From NCBI GenBank assembly GCA_008704415.1, contig VXIS01000267.1, forward strand, positions 1 to 64,000: a DNA stretch of 64,000 bases, written 5' to 3'. This document shows positions 1 through 12,090 of this stretch, one piece after another. Numbering within the stretch: position 1 is the stretch's first letter; each line of letters starts with the position of its first letter. This DNA comes from Sphaerosporella brunnea (lineage: Eukaryota > Ascomycota > Pezizomycetes > Pezizales > Pyronemataceae). The notes under the pieces were generated by a model. The model was not told where the DNA came from and did no database searches. It saw nothing but the letters and a program-made list of their open reading frames with translations. Made by a program: the position numbers and the translations under genes.

Positions 1-690
1 TGGGTGTCGTATTCATATGGCGTGCTTCGGCGGTATGATACGACAGGAGAACCCCCACATCGATATTGATATGACGAGCCATCGGTGCCCGCGTCTGCCG
101 CAGAGTCTGATAATACCTCATCTGCTAATGGTGTACTGCAAGTTCAGCTGAGCAAGGGGGCGTAATCAAAGCTGGCCACAGGGCAAGCCGATAACGCCAG
201 CATCCTGCACAATAAGCTGGACTCGTCAGAGTGCAAGAGTCTAGTCTCGCAAGGGGGCACAATCAAGGCAGGCCGTAGGGCATGCTGACGATTGTGCCAG
301 CGTCCTGCAATTATAGATATGACGACGCACCAGAATACAGAAATGACTCACGAGTGGGGAATGATCGTGCTGTATGCATGAATCATTTCTCTGTCCTCGT
401 ATGAGCACACCCTCAAAAGCAAACGGCAGAATTTACCCCGCTATTATTCAGGGTCAGAAGCATTCCCACTGACCCTCAGCTCGACGATTGAGGACGAGCG
501 GGTTCTACTATAAAGAGGGCCGTTCCTGCCCACACGACTCCTCCAGATCTTCAGAACCATCAGCTTGAAGGAACAAGACGAACCTCATCAAACACGAAAA
601 CGAACCACAAGCCTCCTCATAGAGACACAGATCCTCTTCTCTGTTGTCTTTTCAGAAATCGAACAGAACCCCTTAAGATTATTACATTGT
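1..690 (+). repeat. LTR-like sequence upstream of the gypsy pol remnant
   Basis: Probable 5' LTR of the Ty3/gypsy element whose pol tail starts near 765. It holds an imperfect direct repeat (152-209 and 249-309, period 97 bp, both opening with GCAAGGGGGC and closing with a TCCTGCA block), as U3 regions often do. A TATA-like CTATAAAG lies at 508-515, followed by a CT/CA-rich stretch that could be R-U5. The left edge is outside or at the window border, and no matching 3' LTR was found after 1856, so the assignment is inferred from position and layout. Confidence 0.4.
508..515 (+). promoter_or_regulatory. TATA-like box in the candidate LTR
   Basis: CTATAAAG sits about 180 bp before the probable end of the LTR-like block and downstream of the paired U3 repeats. 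It would be the LTR promoter if the LTR assignment is right; the element is defective. Confidence 0.35.
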
Positions 691-761
691 GATAATCGAG
701 ACTTCCTGGCTCTTCTATTAGCTAAAGGATAACCCACTCTCAGCCTTGACTCAAGATATAA

Positions 762-1856
762 GGAAAAGGCTCACACATACGATTCACATCAACATTCTGG
801 GAGACCCTGATGAGTGAATTTGATACCAAGCTCCGTATGTCAACAGCATTTCACCCTCAGACTGATGGGCAGGCTGAAAAGGCAAACTCGATTGTTGAGC
901 GATATCTCAGGTCATATGCAGGCGAACGCCAGGATGAATGGGATCAACTGCTCGCTTTCGCAGAATTCGCATACAACGCAACACGGCAGAAGTCGATCGA
1001 AATGTCTCCATTTGAAGCTGATCTCGGTTACATCCCTCGCATGCCACTTGATGCTCTTGCAAGTGTTGGAAAAGAACGGAGCCGTAGAGAAGGTCTGAGG
1101 AGTCGGCCCGGACAGGTGAATTTGCCGGCAGATGGCCGTACATTCGCAGCAGAAATGGTGAACACGCTTAGTCGACTACGACAAAATCTTCAGCACGCGC
1201 AGGAACAGCAAGTAGCAGAAGCCAACAAGCATCGACAACCACATACCTTTCAGCAAGGGGATAAAGTTCTGTTGTCCGCAAAGACCCTACCAATCACGTA
1301 TGCCACCGACACCGATAACCACCGTAAAGTACTACACCAGAAGTATATCGGAGAATTTGAGCTTGGAAAGCAGCACGGTGAAAATGCGTTTGAAGTTCTA
1401 TTGCCCAAGAACTGGAAGATAGCACGCACTCAGAATGTGGCTTCACTCAAGCCCTCGACCATTGATCACTCACGACCGCAGGCACCAGCTCCTGCACTGC
1501 GCGTCACACGAGCCCATGCAAAAGCACAGCCTGAGGCAGAGTATGGAGTTGAGGAAATTCGCTCATGGCGCCGAAACCCGGATGAGGGTGGACGGATTGA
1601 GTACGAGGTAAAATGGGAAAACGATGAGGAGTTGACTTGGGAGCCAGCAGAGATGTTTACTGGCGGTGGAACGGAGATACTGCAGGAATTTCAGGCTGCG
1701 GATGAGGAGTTGCAGCGTGTACTGGCAGCCGAGAAGGCAAAAACACGGCCCCGGCGCAAACGACGGAAAAGGCAAGCATGGGTAATGGAGGTAGAAGACG
1801 GAGCAGTGGATATCACGGTTTTCGAGGCAGATGATTGGAAGGAGGAAAAAGACTAG
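762..1856 (+). pseudogene. Ty3/gypsy chromovirus pol, 3' remnant (integrase C-terminal half plus chromodomain)
   Basis: This is the C-terminal end of a chromovirus polyprotein. The frame is open from 762, and RFTSTFWETL precedes the first ATG at 810, so that ATG is internal. The HPQTDGQAE motif carries the catalytic Glu of the integrase core; the two catalytic Asp residues and all of gag, protease, RT and RNase H are missing. An integrase C-terminal domain follows (about residues 145-215 from the ATG, with HTFQQGDKVLL). A chromodomain spans about residues 245-300, with VEEIRSWRR, YEVKWE and LTWEPAEMF. The tail is basic and ends in a normal stop. The LTR-like block lies directly upstream, so a large internal deletion between LTR and integrase is the simplest reading. 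The chromodomain suggests targeting to heterochromatin. Confidence 0.85.
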
Positions 1857-4800
1857 GAGGACTGAGAGGATGGAGATAGGGGAGTTCTTTTTTGTCATCG
1901 GGGAGGTGATGTAGGGATATACATAGGTACATAGGTACGAGTGACGACTAGTGAGGGAACCTAGATAGACCTGTTCCCCGCTGGCGTCGCTTAGGATCAA
2001 CCAACCTTTCCCCTACAAACCAACCCCTATCCCTCGCGACAAAGGGCCCTCCGTCCGGATCCCACGCCGCTACCATCCCTTTCCCGCAACCGAACCCGAA
2101 CAACCTAACGCACAAACCCTTTCTTTCCACCGGTCCCCTCCGTTGTCACTAGCCCAGAGCCTAACTAGCCATCTTTGTACCCACAAGGAGCGCGGCTATA
2201 AGTGTCGTAAAGCGGGCACGGCTCAAGCTGCATCTCGAGCTCACCAAATGCTTGGACGCAAGCCCGAGCCGGTGCTCGAGCCGGCTCAAGTTGACCCTCG
2301 ATGGTTGCGTTGAGCTGGCTAGATGTACCGGGTGTGTAAAACGCTTCTATTGGATGTGGGATAGCACGACCCGGCTGCATCTCCGCCCGTCGAACATACT
2401 GATCCCATTCTTATCACCACGCGTCACGCAGCCCCTCACTCGATCCACCATTTGGGTGTTTCCGTTGCTCACAAACCTAGTTGGATATGCCATCCCTCGT
2501 CCTGACGGAAGCAGCAGCTTCGCAAAGATTCAGCGTCATCCGTGGCCTCCGGGCTGCAGCTACACTCTGCTCCCCAAACGAGAACTCTCCCGCGCGGTGA
2601 GTGAGCGCCTCTGCCCACATCCGACCACCAACGCTTTCGCCCCACCGACCCGCCACTCCAGCCGTCCGCGCCGATCACCGCTCGTTGCCCCACCCGAAGA
2701 AGCCACCCCCGCACCTTTGTATACAAAGCACATCCTACCTCCCGCCGCGTCGATGCTGCCAGTCCCACAGCCCGACTCAGCTCACCGCGCGTGCCTAGGA
2801 CTAGCGTAAGCTCTGCACCGACTGCCTGTCCTATTGCTAACGCGCCACACGGGGGGGGGGTTGGTGTGTCACGCCATCCAAGAGCGTCGCTGCGAGGGTG
2901 GCAAGTGCGGCGTGACATCAACGTGGCGGCAACCATCGGCGTCCCGGCGGTGGCGCGGCTGGAATACCCGCCGTCTGCGAGCAGCTGCTGGGTTGGATCC
3001 ACGCGGCGGGCGCGCTGCGCATGCACCGTAGAGTGTGTGGCGGTTGCGGGGCCACGAGGTTGTGCAGCGGTTCCGGTGGGGCCGCTCACACCGTGCGCAA
3101 CGCAGATTGGGACCCCACGAGACACCACGAAGAAAATGAAACGATGCCGGTGTAGTGGTTGGGGATCGGCGAAAAGCGGGGTGCAGATCCACGGACCTGA
3201 AGCAAACGCAGGGCTGGCGATGCTGGCAGTGGGGGCAGTACTGCGGGAAAGGGACTGCCAGTTGTTGTTGACAACCGCAGAGATTGGAGGCGGTACAATG
3301 CCTCTGGGGACCCACCGCAGCTCACCAATCTACCAACCACTGACCAACCATCGCCCGCTGCTTTACACCTATCAGCACTGTTGTCCACATGCCTTCAATA
3401 TCTGTGCCAAGTGACGATTGCTCAGGGATAACGCTTGTCGATCGCAGTTGATATCTATATATTAGAGTGTTAATTTGTTCGTGTGGTGGTTTTCAAGCAC
3501 CCACCTTGCGGTTATCAACCACCCCTATTGACTCGTGTTGAGGCTTATGATAGCTTGTACCCACAGGTTCCTAATGACTTCAACGCTTGAATTCCTGGAC
3601 TTTTGGCTCTTTGTCGCCGTGAACAGATCCTTGCAACTGCGCAAACTACTTCCGAGTGGACTGAGATGCCGGAACAGGGGCACACCTACGTGTAGAAGCA
3701 CCATCAAAAGCCTGCCTTTTAGGCTTCCAACCACACTGCGTATTCCCATCGGCTCCAATCCTACGCGTGCCGTGACACCCACGGTCACTCGTGGATTTTC
3801 CCCTCCCCCCCCACAAGGCCACGTTCGAGAGGCGGCGCCGCCAATTAAAGCTCTTCAGCTCATCGACCGCCTCCAACGTGTCGGCATGCATGCAATGCCG
3901 GTCCGTGGTCGAAAAGCGCTGTCACTCGGAAAAGAAACGGTCTGGTTCAGCGCCCATGGCCGGAATGGAGATGAGATCAACGGCCATGCGATGGAGGTTG
4001 GGGAATCTTTGGTGCTGGCGGGGCTCACACCACCACGCTATGGCCGCCGGCGCATCCTGGACAGATTTCTCCCGACTCATTGCGCAATAGTCTTGGTATT
4101 CAGTTGGTCCATGCAGTGTTGAGGAGTGCCTCCATTAAATCGATCAATGCATTCCACAAGCGATCGCTCTGCAATGCGGAATGACCGCAAACAACAGTGA
4201 ACCGAACACCGGTACCACGTAATGCAAGTGACACAGAGAGTGCTTGGAACCGCACGGAATGCAGCATCTCAGGTGAAAGCCCACGCGCCTGAGCCACCTT
4301 CGATCGCTTCTAGTCCATTTGAAATGCAATGATGTCAAAAAGCAGCTGTCAGTTTGAAACGCACCCTCCGTGGGGCTGCCTTCCGCGTTTCGCGTTGGCC
4401 CGGTCACTCTGTGCCAATGCTAGACGTCGGGAAAAATGAACGGCTCGGAACCGCATGTGGGTATTCGTCAGGCTTTACTCTGTGCACCCCCGCTGCCATT
4501 CCCATGTTCCGCTCCTTTTGCCACGGGGACCGAACAAGCGCAGAGCCACTTCGTTCGATCTGGCAAGGCATTGAATCGTCGGTGTGATGGTTGCTGGGCA
4601 GCCGATGCAAATGTGCTTGGATCCTCAACTATGGTTTTTTGCCAGCGTTGTGAAAAAGTGGGTCCAATGTCGACACGTCTTATTCCGAGTTCTACGACGT
4701 ACGCACCTGATGATGTATTGAACCTTGCGCAATACCATCTCCAGGATTGTCTCTACGTCGAGCCGGTAAAATGGAGATTGAGATTCTGCGAAACCTGCGG

Positions 4801-5129
4801 CGCTCGTGGCAAGTAGTAGGTTGTTTGACGATCCCCAATACAAAAATTGCGATTTGCAGGTTTTCAGAAGAGCGTCTCCAGCCTTGCCAACCGTATTGAT
4901 AGAAGTTGTTAAACTTGTACACAAAAACGATTGGTCACACTAACTGATGTGAAAACAAACCACGCAGCCATTCTCTGATTCTCGAGTGAGGGTGGACACG
5001 GTTCTGCACAAACCGTCAATGTGCGTAGCTGAAAGCCGCGTCCCCCACAGAAGGCGTGCGATATATATATACGCACGCACTCTTTGAGAACAGACCTCCT
5101 CGCGCCAAGCAGTTTTTCAGTGCTGATTA
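1857..5129. other. no gene recognised (about 3.3 kb)
   Basis: Several long open frames occur here because the DNA is GC-rich (about 2.45-3.4 kb), but none shows a recognisable motif or consistent coding pattern. Around 2230-2330 there is a cluster of GCTCGAGCC/CGAGCCGGCTC motifs like those at the ends of the hAT elements elsewhere in the window. Confidence 0.4.
5054..5078. repeat. AT-core palindrome
   Basis: GCGTGCG, then ATATATATAT, then ACGCACGC forms a near-perfect 25-bp palindrome with GC-rich arms and an alternating AT centre. It could extrude as a cruciform. No gene start was identified next to it. Confidence 0.5.
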
Positions 5130-5329
5130 TTATGCATGTGGGCATAATAAACGGCTACTGACTGAAACAAGGTCAAGTTGGTTATAAATGCCGCAACAGA
5201 TACAACCGCGTTTCGAGCAGCATGCTCTTGTGGCTATGTTGGCTGTTGTTTTTGACGATACAGCAATTTCGTTGTTGCTGCAAAAATGATATACAGGGCC
5301 GTACGCAGAATTATAGTCGTCAAACCACC

Positions 5330-5450
5330 TCGATGTTTTGCGTTCCTCTTTGTGGGAAGCAGCCAAGCCTGAAAGTCGACGGTCCATGTCCCGCCTGAAC
5401 TCAGGTGCGGCGTTAACCAGTCCCAATGGCAGGAAAGATCTCCGCTGCAT
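5330..5450 (-). pseudogene. possible Ty3/gypsy reverse-transcriptase scrap
   Basis: The minus strand encodes SFLPLGLVNAAPEFRRDMDR, which resembles the RT core block usually written as MPFGL-NAPA-FQ in gypsy-like elements. Beyond it the frame shows no clean YxDD box (WFDDYNSAYG is the nearest). The match is short and the surrounding sequence is degraded, so it is only a plausible relic. Confidence 0.35.
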
Positions 5451-5829
5451 TCTGCAGTGAATGAAATGCAGGATGATGGTACTCTGCAGGAGTCAGCACA
5501 CGTTTCTCGTGGCTTTCGCGCCGTTGATTGCGACGTACCAGGTGCGGGAACCACTGCATGGCACATTTCCGCCTTGGTACGCCCGGTGGGTAATCAAATG
5601 AATATATGATCACAACGGCAACCGATGAACTCCATCTTGTTGAGGCAACCGCCGCGTCCGAGGCACAGGTACGAAAAGATCGTGCCTGCATGCAAATAAT
5701 ACATCCCGTGACCGCCGACTGCGACCACCCGGAATCCAACAAAAGCAAGCCGCACCACCCAACAGCTGGCATTCTGCATCGCATTGGTTTCCCACTGCGT
5801 CTGCTGGAACCCACCAGGATGTGCGGCCA

Positions 5830-8160
5830 ACGGGGTGTGTGCGCGCTTGGCCTTTCCGACTCGCCTCTCCTTTGTGCTCTTCGCTGGATTATTGCTGCGC
5901 TTTGCATTGCCAGGCGCGTGGTTGCGCGTCTGTCTCTCCTTGTCCGCTGCAACTGATCAGGTTTCTTGCGCTTGTCTGTGTGGCTCGTACTCGCCCACGT
6001 GACAAACACACTAGTTGGGCCTGCAGCTCACGTTTTCATGCGGCTTCACTTCCGCCTATCCGAGTTTGCGAACCTGGGTGGCGTCTTCTTCCTTGTCGGC
6101 TTGCGGCTCCCTCTGGGCTTTGACACTGGCTTTCTCTGAACCTGTGGCGTTCCTGGCATTTTCTGGAGTCGAAGTATCAGAACCGGTGCTCTTATCTCAG
6201 TTAACATGAGCAAGCTCTTTCTCTCTACGGCTGTCCGTCTTCCCAGCCACCGAACCATCCTGCGCGCCGTGAACTGAAACACGCGGAACTTCCCCGACCC
6301 TTCGCGGCACATCAAGCTGGCGGCATCATTCCTCAAGCCTGGCGGCTGCGGCCTTTGTTGCAATCGACCCTTGGTGGTTGCCTTCGAGTAATGTTCGTAC
6401 ACGATTTTCAGGTTACGGTAATGTCTTGCATGACTGGCATCTGCTCTGGGCGAGACCTTGGTTTCAATCTCAGCGACGCTTCCCAACCCCGTATATTTAC
6501 AAAATGGGATGTTTTCAATTTAACGGAACCAGCCTAACGGCGGCGCTGAATGGTTTCCCCATTGTTCGTCTGGTTCAGGCCAGCCGCGGAATAATCTTGT
6601 TCCGCTGGCTTACGTCTGCCTTTTGTCTCCTCAATTACAAGCCCACGCGGCTTCACAATGTTCCAGAAGCGTTGCACTTTCAGTTACCTCGCCACGTCCG
6701 CTGCGCGCGCTTTCTTCGTTCGCAGGCACGCTTCCGCTTCCGGTCGTATTCCGGGATGTCGCTCATCCAAGAGTGGCTTTCTTCCTGTTGCTGTCTCTGT
6801 TTGTCCGCTCTGAAACACTGTTCCACGGCGGATGCATTTTGATCCCATTGGTGAGCCTCGCTGGCCAAGCATACCTCCTCCATCAACCGTACTTCTTCTG
6901 CCAACCGTACCAGTTCGCCCAACCACCCTTCTGCCGCAAATCGTGTTTCCTCGACGGCGCTTCTGTGTGTTCAAGGGCCCGTACGATCGGTCTCCATCTG
7001 AGCCTGTTCTATCTTGAACCGTGGTTCCGCTTGGCTGAACTGGCGCAGTCTCAAGGCCTACTGGGCATGTAGCTGTCCCCCCGTGTCTCAGACTCAGCCT
7101 TTGGCCGCGCTTCGTCCGGTGAGCGTGCGTCCTTTGCCGACCGTTCGTGTTGGAAAAACGACCCTGCCGTGCTGAACCGCTCGTTCCTGCGCACTGCGGG
7201 TCACTCGAGCTGCACGTATGCCTCCCCTCCGCGTGCCTGGTTCTCTCTCCAAGCTTCCAGCTCCTCTCGCCGTTCACGCGCCTCTCCGAAAACTCGTGCT
7301 TCATCTGCCAACCGTGGATCTGCCGCCATCCGTTCTTCAACACATCAGCATTCCCGATTCTCACCCGCCAGTCTCTGAGCCTCCGCCGTCTGCACCTGAA
7401 CTATTACAAATTGTTGGTCCTCTTCGATTGCCTAATAGTTTCTCCGGGCCTGTAGCTCCCGGGCTTCCTCAGCCACCCGCCGGCGCTCGATACCTCCGCA
7501 TTCTAGATCCTCGTGGACTAGTCCAGCTTCCTACCCAATGCGTACCGTCTGCATTCGATTTGCATGCTTAACCTTCCCGGCTGGCTCGGCTTGACGGCCG
7601 GGGCGTCGACCGCCCTGTCCCTTGGGTTGTGCCAGCGTTGCACTCGCACCTTTGCCCCGTGATTTTGCCTGCTCACGACCAACTTCATGCCCTTAGATCG
7701 CCGCTCGTGCTCCCGCGGTGTCAACCTGGCCCATCAATGCTAGAATTAGGCCGATGTCGGTCGACTCCGATGCACAGTTCGAACCGTCAGCTGGCTTGGT
7801 AGCTTCTCAGGGCACCTGTTTGACATGATTGTGGTAAATGGTTCCTTCACTACGCACCGCGTTCGTGGACTGTCCCACAGCGTGGCTGGAAGCGCTACGT
7901 GGGTGCCCCGCATCCTGCGGCTCACAGTCGCGGTCGTATGGCGGCGACTCATGCCAACCGTGTATTCCGAAAGTTTTCGCAGACGGTGGACCCCGCCGTA
8001 CCTCCATCGTTGACTACAGCGGCAACGTCTGTCGCTCACTTGGATGCGTCTTTGGCTGTTTCGACGCGTGGTCCCACCCCGCGCCGTGAGCCTGAACGTG
8101 CGAGCGGTGCGCGTCACAGTGCCGCCAACACGCGCAGAAGGAAAAATAATCTCCATGAGT
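5830..8160 (-). pseudogene. decayed Glu/Arg-rich coiled-coil reading frame
   Basis: Read on the minus strand, several interrupted segments have a consistent charged, Ala/Glu/Arg/Gln-rich composition. Between about 7500 and 7210 the frame gives segments such as RRVAEEARELQARRN and EARERREELEAWREN, broken by stops. Near 6190-6080 another segment reads NATGSEKASVKAQREP. Such heptad-friendly composition on one strand over 2 kb is unlikely in random DNA. It points to a pseudogene of a coiled-coil protein, perhaps related to the acidic coiled-coil gene at 57.2-60.4 kb, but no alignment was possible. Exact ends are unknown. Confidence 0.35.
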
Positions 8161-9199
8161 TCCGCTGGAGATTTCGGTTTTTCTGTTCACTTTGCGTGCC
8201 ACTCCATCGGTAATCCTAACATCGTCAACCTTCCGGCAAGACAACCACCTGCGAACGTCTTCAACCACTAAACAACTGCCTCCGAATGTCATCCAGGCGC
8301 CGAGACTACGCTTCTGTGGGTTTGGCAAACCGGTATTGAGGACGTGCTGAGGCCTGGGAAGCTGCGCCTAATCCCCAACGAGATCCAGGCGATGATGACT
8401 TGGGTTTGAATCACTGGCAAAGAAAGCGGCGAGTTCAACAACGGCGTGTTGCGTCGAGGACCGCGCAACTAACTCATCCAAAAAGGGCACCCTCATGACA
8501 GCGGCTTTCGCTGCTCTACCTGTTCCCACCGTCGCAAAACCGCAAGCCTATCGCCACTTATTGGACGCTCTGCCCATGGCAGATGCAGTGCAACCAGCAA
8601 CTGTCTATAACCGTCCCTAAGCCGAGGCAGATACACGAGCTGAACGTGCGGCCTGACGGCGCATGTCTTGTCTTCGAGGGACGTAGCTGGGGGAGAGGTG
8701 TTCTCAGCATGGCCTTCCGTGATGGGCACGACCCGAGCCGGCTCGAGCCAGAGCCGTCTCGAATCGCGCACATTTTGAGCTGGAGCGGGCTCGAACAACG
8801 GCGAGTCTGGCTCAAGCTGGGCTCGAGTTTTTAGTTAGAATTTCGTTCGCTCCAAGTGTGAATCTTGGGTAATCCAAGTCATCACGGCGCATCAACCCCC
8901 ATTTCAACCTACCTGACCCCCATCTCCCGTCCCCCACATACTGCACCCTCCACGTCTCAGACCCAACCAGCTCGCGGCCACCACGACAACCTCACGATGT
9001 CGGCGGCCCCTAGCAGTCGCTCCGGCGCCGATATTCGACTCGGTCCTGGCCAATCTGCGCACTGTGCGTCTGCTCCGGCTCCTGCTGATGACGAGGTCGA
9101 GGAAATGCAGGCGGTCTACAATATAAGAGGACCATGAGATTACCACAACAACAAAAGCCCACGGAACTCAATGCCTGTGATCCGGATTAATTGCAAGGT

Positions 9200-9501
9200 A
9201 CTTCTCGGGGCCTTACTCTGAGCGTGCAGCGGATCTCGGCGTACCCTGCATTGCTCTACAAGCGAAGAATAATTTCTCGACAGCGATTTGAGAGAAAAAG
9301 CGGATGTTTAGCGCTGGGAATATCATTACCAACCAACGCATGCGGCTCCTGGAGGAGTCGAGCAGCACGTTATTGCTACTCAAGCACTGGCTGAAGCAAA
9401 CCGAAATCAAACCGTGGAAAAAATGGCGTTACGACGTCCCGGATGATATACAGCTGGCAGCTGGCGAAAATGTTAACGTTGCGGGTACAGCTGGTGAGTG
9501 A
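9200..9501 (+). pseudogene. hAT transposase C-terminal dimerisation domain, relic
   Basis: The frame around 9304 encodes MFSAGNIITNQRMRL followed by SSTLLLLKHWLKQ, matching the C-terminal dimerisation block of hAT transposases (ER-FSAG-I-T-R-RL, then LL-LKHWL). Upstream, GVPCIALQAKNNFSTAI continues in the same frame, interrupted by one TGA at 9289. Clusters of GCTCGAGCC-type repeats lie on either side (about 8723-8832 and 9684-9727), as expected of subterminal repeats, so a decayed element of about 1 kb probably spans 8.7-9.75 kb. Terminal repeats could not be resolved. Confidence 0.55.
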
Positions 9502-10125
9502 TACCGATCATGGCGCCCGGGAGGATGCACATTCCGCCGTCGAGGCGGCTCAGATCACGTCGTCAGGGCTGTTGGACGTCTCAGATTGATCTGCACGTAT
9601 TGGAAACGCACATAATGTACATCTCACCCAAACGCTTCTCGTGTGGCTGATCTTTGCTTTAAACTGTGGGACGGCGAAGCCTGGCTCGAGCCCGGTCCAG
9701 ATCAGCTCGAGCCCACGAGCCGAGCCGCCTCCTTCGTCGACCTTAACTTCACAAACCGGTTCTTCATCCGCTTCCGTTTCCAACGCAATATACACAGCCG
9801 GTGTAGCCGGACGTCATTCACAAGCTGCCGCGGCAACAGCGCCACGCGCCAAGTGATACAGGCGGAGATATCCAGGCGCCGCTGCGGTTGTATTGTTGGC
9901 AATAGGAAAGGTGTGCAGCAATACCAGTGGGAGCCTCCTGCTTTCGGCCCTCCCCTTCCCGCTGTCTTCACGCCCGGGAGTAATACACAGTAGCTGCGCC
10001 GCGTCCGCTTGTCGGAACTGAGGGTTCATACTTTGACCCGATAGCATGAGCGAGTGAAACACCAAGCACAACGCGGCCAACCCTCGACAGACCTTATTTC
10101 TGCAGCAGTGGAGCCGGGTTCGCGG

Positions 10126-10473
10126 CTAGAACTGGGCACGGGGCGACGGGTCGGGGCGCGGGCGGGCGGGGCGCGACGAGGTAGGCCGGGGCAGGGCGAG
10201 GTGCACCGGGGTGGGACGGGGCGCACCGGCGCGCAACGGGGTGACCGCGGTTGGGCGGGGTCATCGGGGTGTGACGGGGTATCGCCGCGGCAGCGTGTAT
10301 ATGGAGCATCGGGGCGGCCGGGGTTCCTACGGGGTGGCCGGGGCAGCGACGGGGTGGCCGGGTTGTCGACGAGGCGGCCGGGGCGCGGCGGGGTGGATCG
10401 GGGTACGTCGAGGCGGTCGCCGCCCCGTCGCGCCCTGTGCTCCGTCGGGGTGCCCCTACCCGTGCACAGCACA
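10126..10473. mobile_element. GC-rich hAT-type MITE, copy 1
   Basis: A 348-bp non-autonomous element made largely of short CGGGGY-type repeats on the + strand. The left end is CTAGAACTGGGCACGGG and the right end, reverse-complemented, is TGTGCTGTGCACGGG, giving imperfect terminal inverted repeats. It is flanked by 8-bp direct repeats, GTTCGCGG (10118-10125) and ATTCGCGG (10474-10481), which match at 7 of 8 positions; this is the hAT target-site length. It has no coding capacity of its own; the long open frames across it are composition artefacts. Copy 2 is at 27348-27588. The G-run density makes it a candidate for G-quadruplex formation. Confidence 0.75.
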
Positions 10474-11082
10474 ATTCGCGGCGTATAAAGCCTCCCGGGT
10501 GCGTTTGGACCGGGGCATCAGAGCACGCTGGGGTCCGGTGGTGAGGGCAGCCCGACTGATGGGACCTTCGACCCCCAATTCGCTGCATGGCATGACCAGC
10601 GTCTCGCGTATTGAGTACGGTGGCCGGAATCCACCTGTTTTATCGGCGTACTCGGTGGGGCGCAGTTCGCTTGATGGGCTGCGCTGGGTTATGTGGTCTG
10701 GCAGTGTCATCATTGTTGACGCTCGGTCAGACAGGAAGGCGCACGCGAGGGTTGAGGGGCGATACGACGGACGACAGTGGGGATGCAGTAGAGTAAACGT
10801 ACGATCAGAGAAGGTGGTAGTCAGATGCTGTATTGGTTAACCAGAGCGTCCGGGGAGCTAAACCATCTCCGCCTCACAAGCTAACACGCTGCGCTGACGT
10901 CGCTCCGCTCCACAGGGCACTCTGGGCCGCAACAAACATATGCGATGGGGATCATGTAGGAGGCATCTTTGATATATACGAGTGGCTCTACTGATCCTTC
11001 GCGGTCGTATAAACCGATTACGATGTCATGTGAGCGACGCAAATATAGCGAATACCGACAGGCCTCTACCATCGACACTACT

Positions 11083-11196
11083 GAACCCCACGTCTGTGGA
11101 CACTTGAGGTTCAAGGGGAGATCTGTGTATATAGCCCCCATGTCATGGCCGCAACCGGCCGAATACAGGATGATTAAAACAAACAAACAAACAAAA
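11083..11196 (+). mobile_element. LINE 3' end (3' UTR and tail only)
   Basis: A severely 5'-truncated non-LTR retrotransposon. A short 3' UTR block (GTCTGTGGACACTTGAGG) matches the one at about 18713. It is followed by the terminal hairpin GGCCGCAACCGGCC (11147-11160), GAATACAGGATGATT and an (AAAC)n tail. Confidence 0.75.
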
Positions 11197-11447
11197 CTGA
11201 ACCCCACATTGGTGCTACCGCTGCAACTGTCTAACCTGCGATTCTCCGTCCGGTATTTATTCGGTGGCGGCCGGCATCATTGCTCACGGGTACCGACGAT
11301 GGATAGGATACAGCTCATGGCACCAGATTCCCGGTTGACGACCTGCGGAATGCCTGCTCACAATGGGACTGACGCTCAGGGTTCATCGAAAGTTAATTGT
11401 CTACTGCGTATGCTTTGCTCAACGTTTCGATCCGGCCTCTTGCACGC

Positions 11448-12029
11448 TCAATGCGCTTTAACCTCCGCAATGTCTGCGTCGTCATGGGTGAAGTCTTCGG
11501 CGACGGTTCCAGACTCGTCGCACGCTAGGGTGCACCCAGAACGGGTGCCACACACGCCGACCACGCATGCAGATACGGTCGATCCACGCAGCGGAATGCA
11601 AGTTCCGCAAGGGTCCGGCTCGGTGCCCATCGTACTTCCCGTACATGCCTCCTCGCCAACGGCAACTTCCTGCAGCATTGACAGGTCGCCAGTGTCGCCG
11701 GTGTCCGCAGCGACGCCGAAGTCCTCGCCGAGCGAGGCGCACCAGTCCAACACGGTCTGTCTGGCTTTGACGGTATCGAACGTGTGCAGCCACTCGTCGG
11801 GGATGCAGTCTTCGTCTGGCCCCGAGGGGCTGCGACGCAGAGGCGCGCTCTTGTCGTATAGAGAGTTGAACACAACTGCATGCGCATCGAAGTAGTCGGG
11901 GATCTGGACGTAGAACACTGCCGGCTGGTGCGCAACGCCTCGTGTCTGTATACGTACCATTTCGTCTGGCAGGACGGAGTCTTTGAAGTCGCGGATTGCA
12001 ACTACTGCGTTTAAACCGCCGGCTAACAT
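11448..12029 (-). CDS. unrecognised reading frame next to gene A (possible further exon)
   Basis: A 194-codon minus-strand frame with protein-like segments such as PAVFYVQIPDYFDAHAVVF and DEWLHTFDTVKARQTVLDWC, acidic in its middle, and Cys/Gly-rich near the C-terminus. The first ATG codes for MLAGGLNAVV. It begins about 60 bp downstream of gene A on the same strand and could be its continuation through an intron, but no donor/acceptor pair kept the frame in a convincing way. Two other frames are also open across part of it, so coding status is uncertain. Confidence 0.35.
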   Translation of the reverse strand: MLAGGLNAVVAIRDFKDSVLPDEMVRIQTRGVAHQPAVFYVQIPDYFDAHAVVFNSLYDKSAPLRRSPSGPDEDCIPDEWLHTFDTVKARQTVLDWCASLGEDFGVAADTGDTGDLSMLQEVAVGEEACTGSTMGTEPDPCGTCIPLRGSTVSACVVGVCGTRSGCTLACDESGTVAEDFTHDDADIAEVKAH

Positions 12030-12090
12030 TATGGGCCCGTTTGGATGTCTCAGCCACTAGTCACGCAGTCAGAAGGTGCTATGTCTTTGA

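Noticed and set aside
2469..3128. 219-codon minus-strand frame and overlapping + frames
   Set aside because: High GC content lowers stop frequency on both strands; the peptide shows no domain or regular pattern.
10026..10588. Pro/Arg/Gly-rich open frames over the GC-rich block
   Set aside because: They are translations of the CGGGGY repeats of a MITE.
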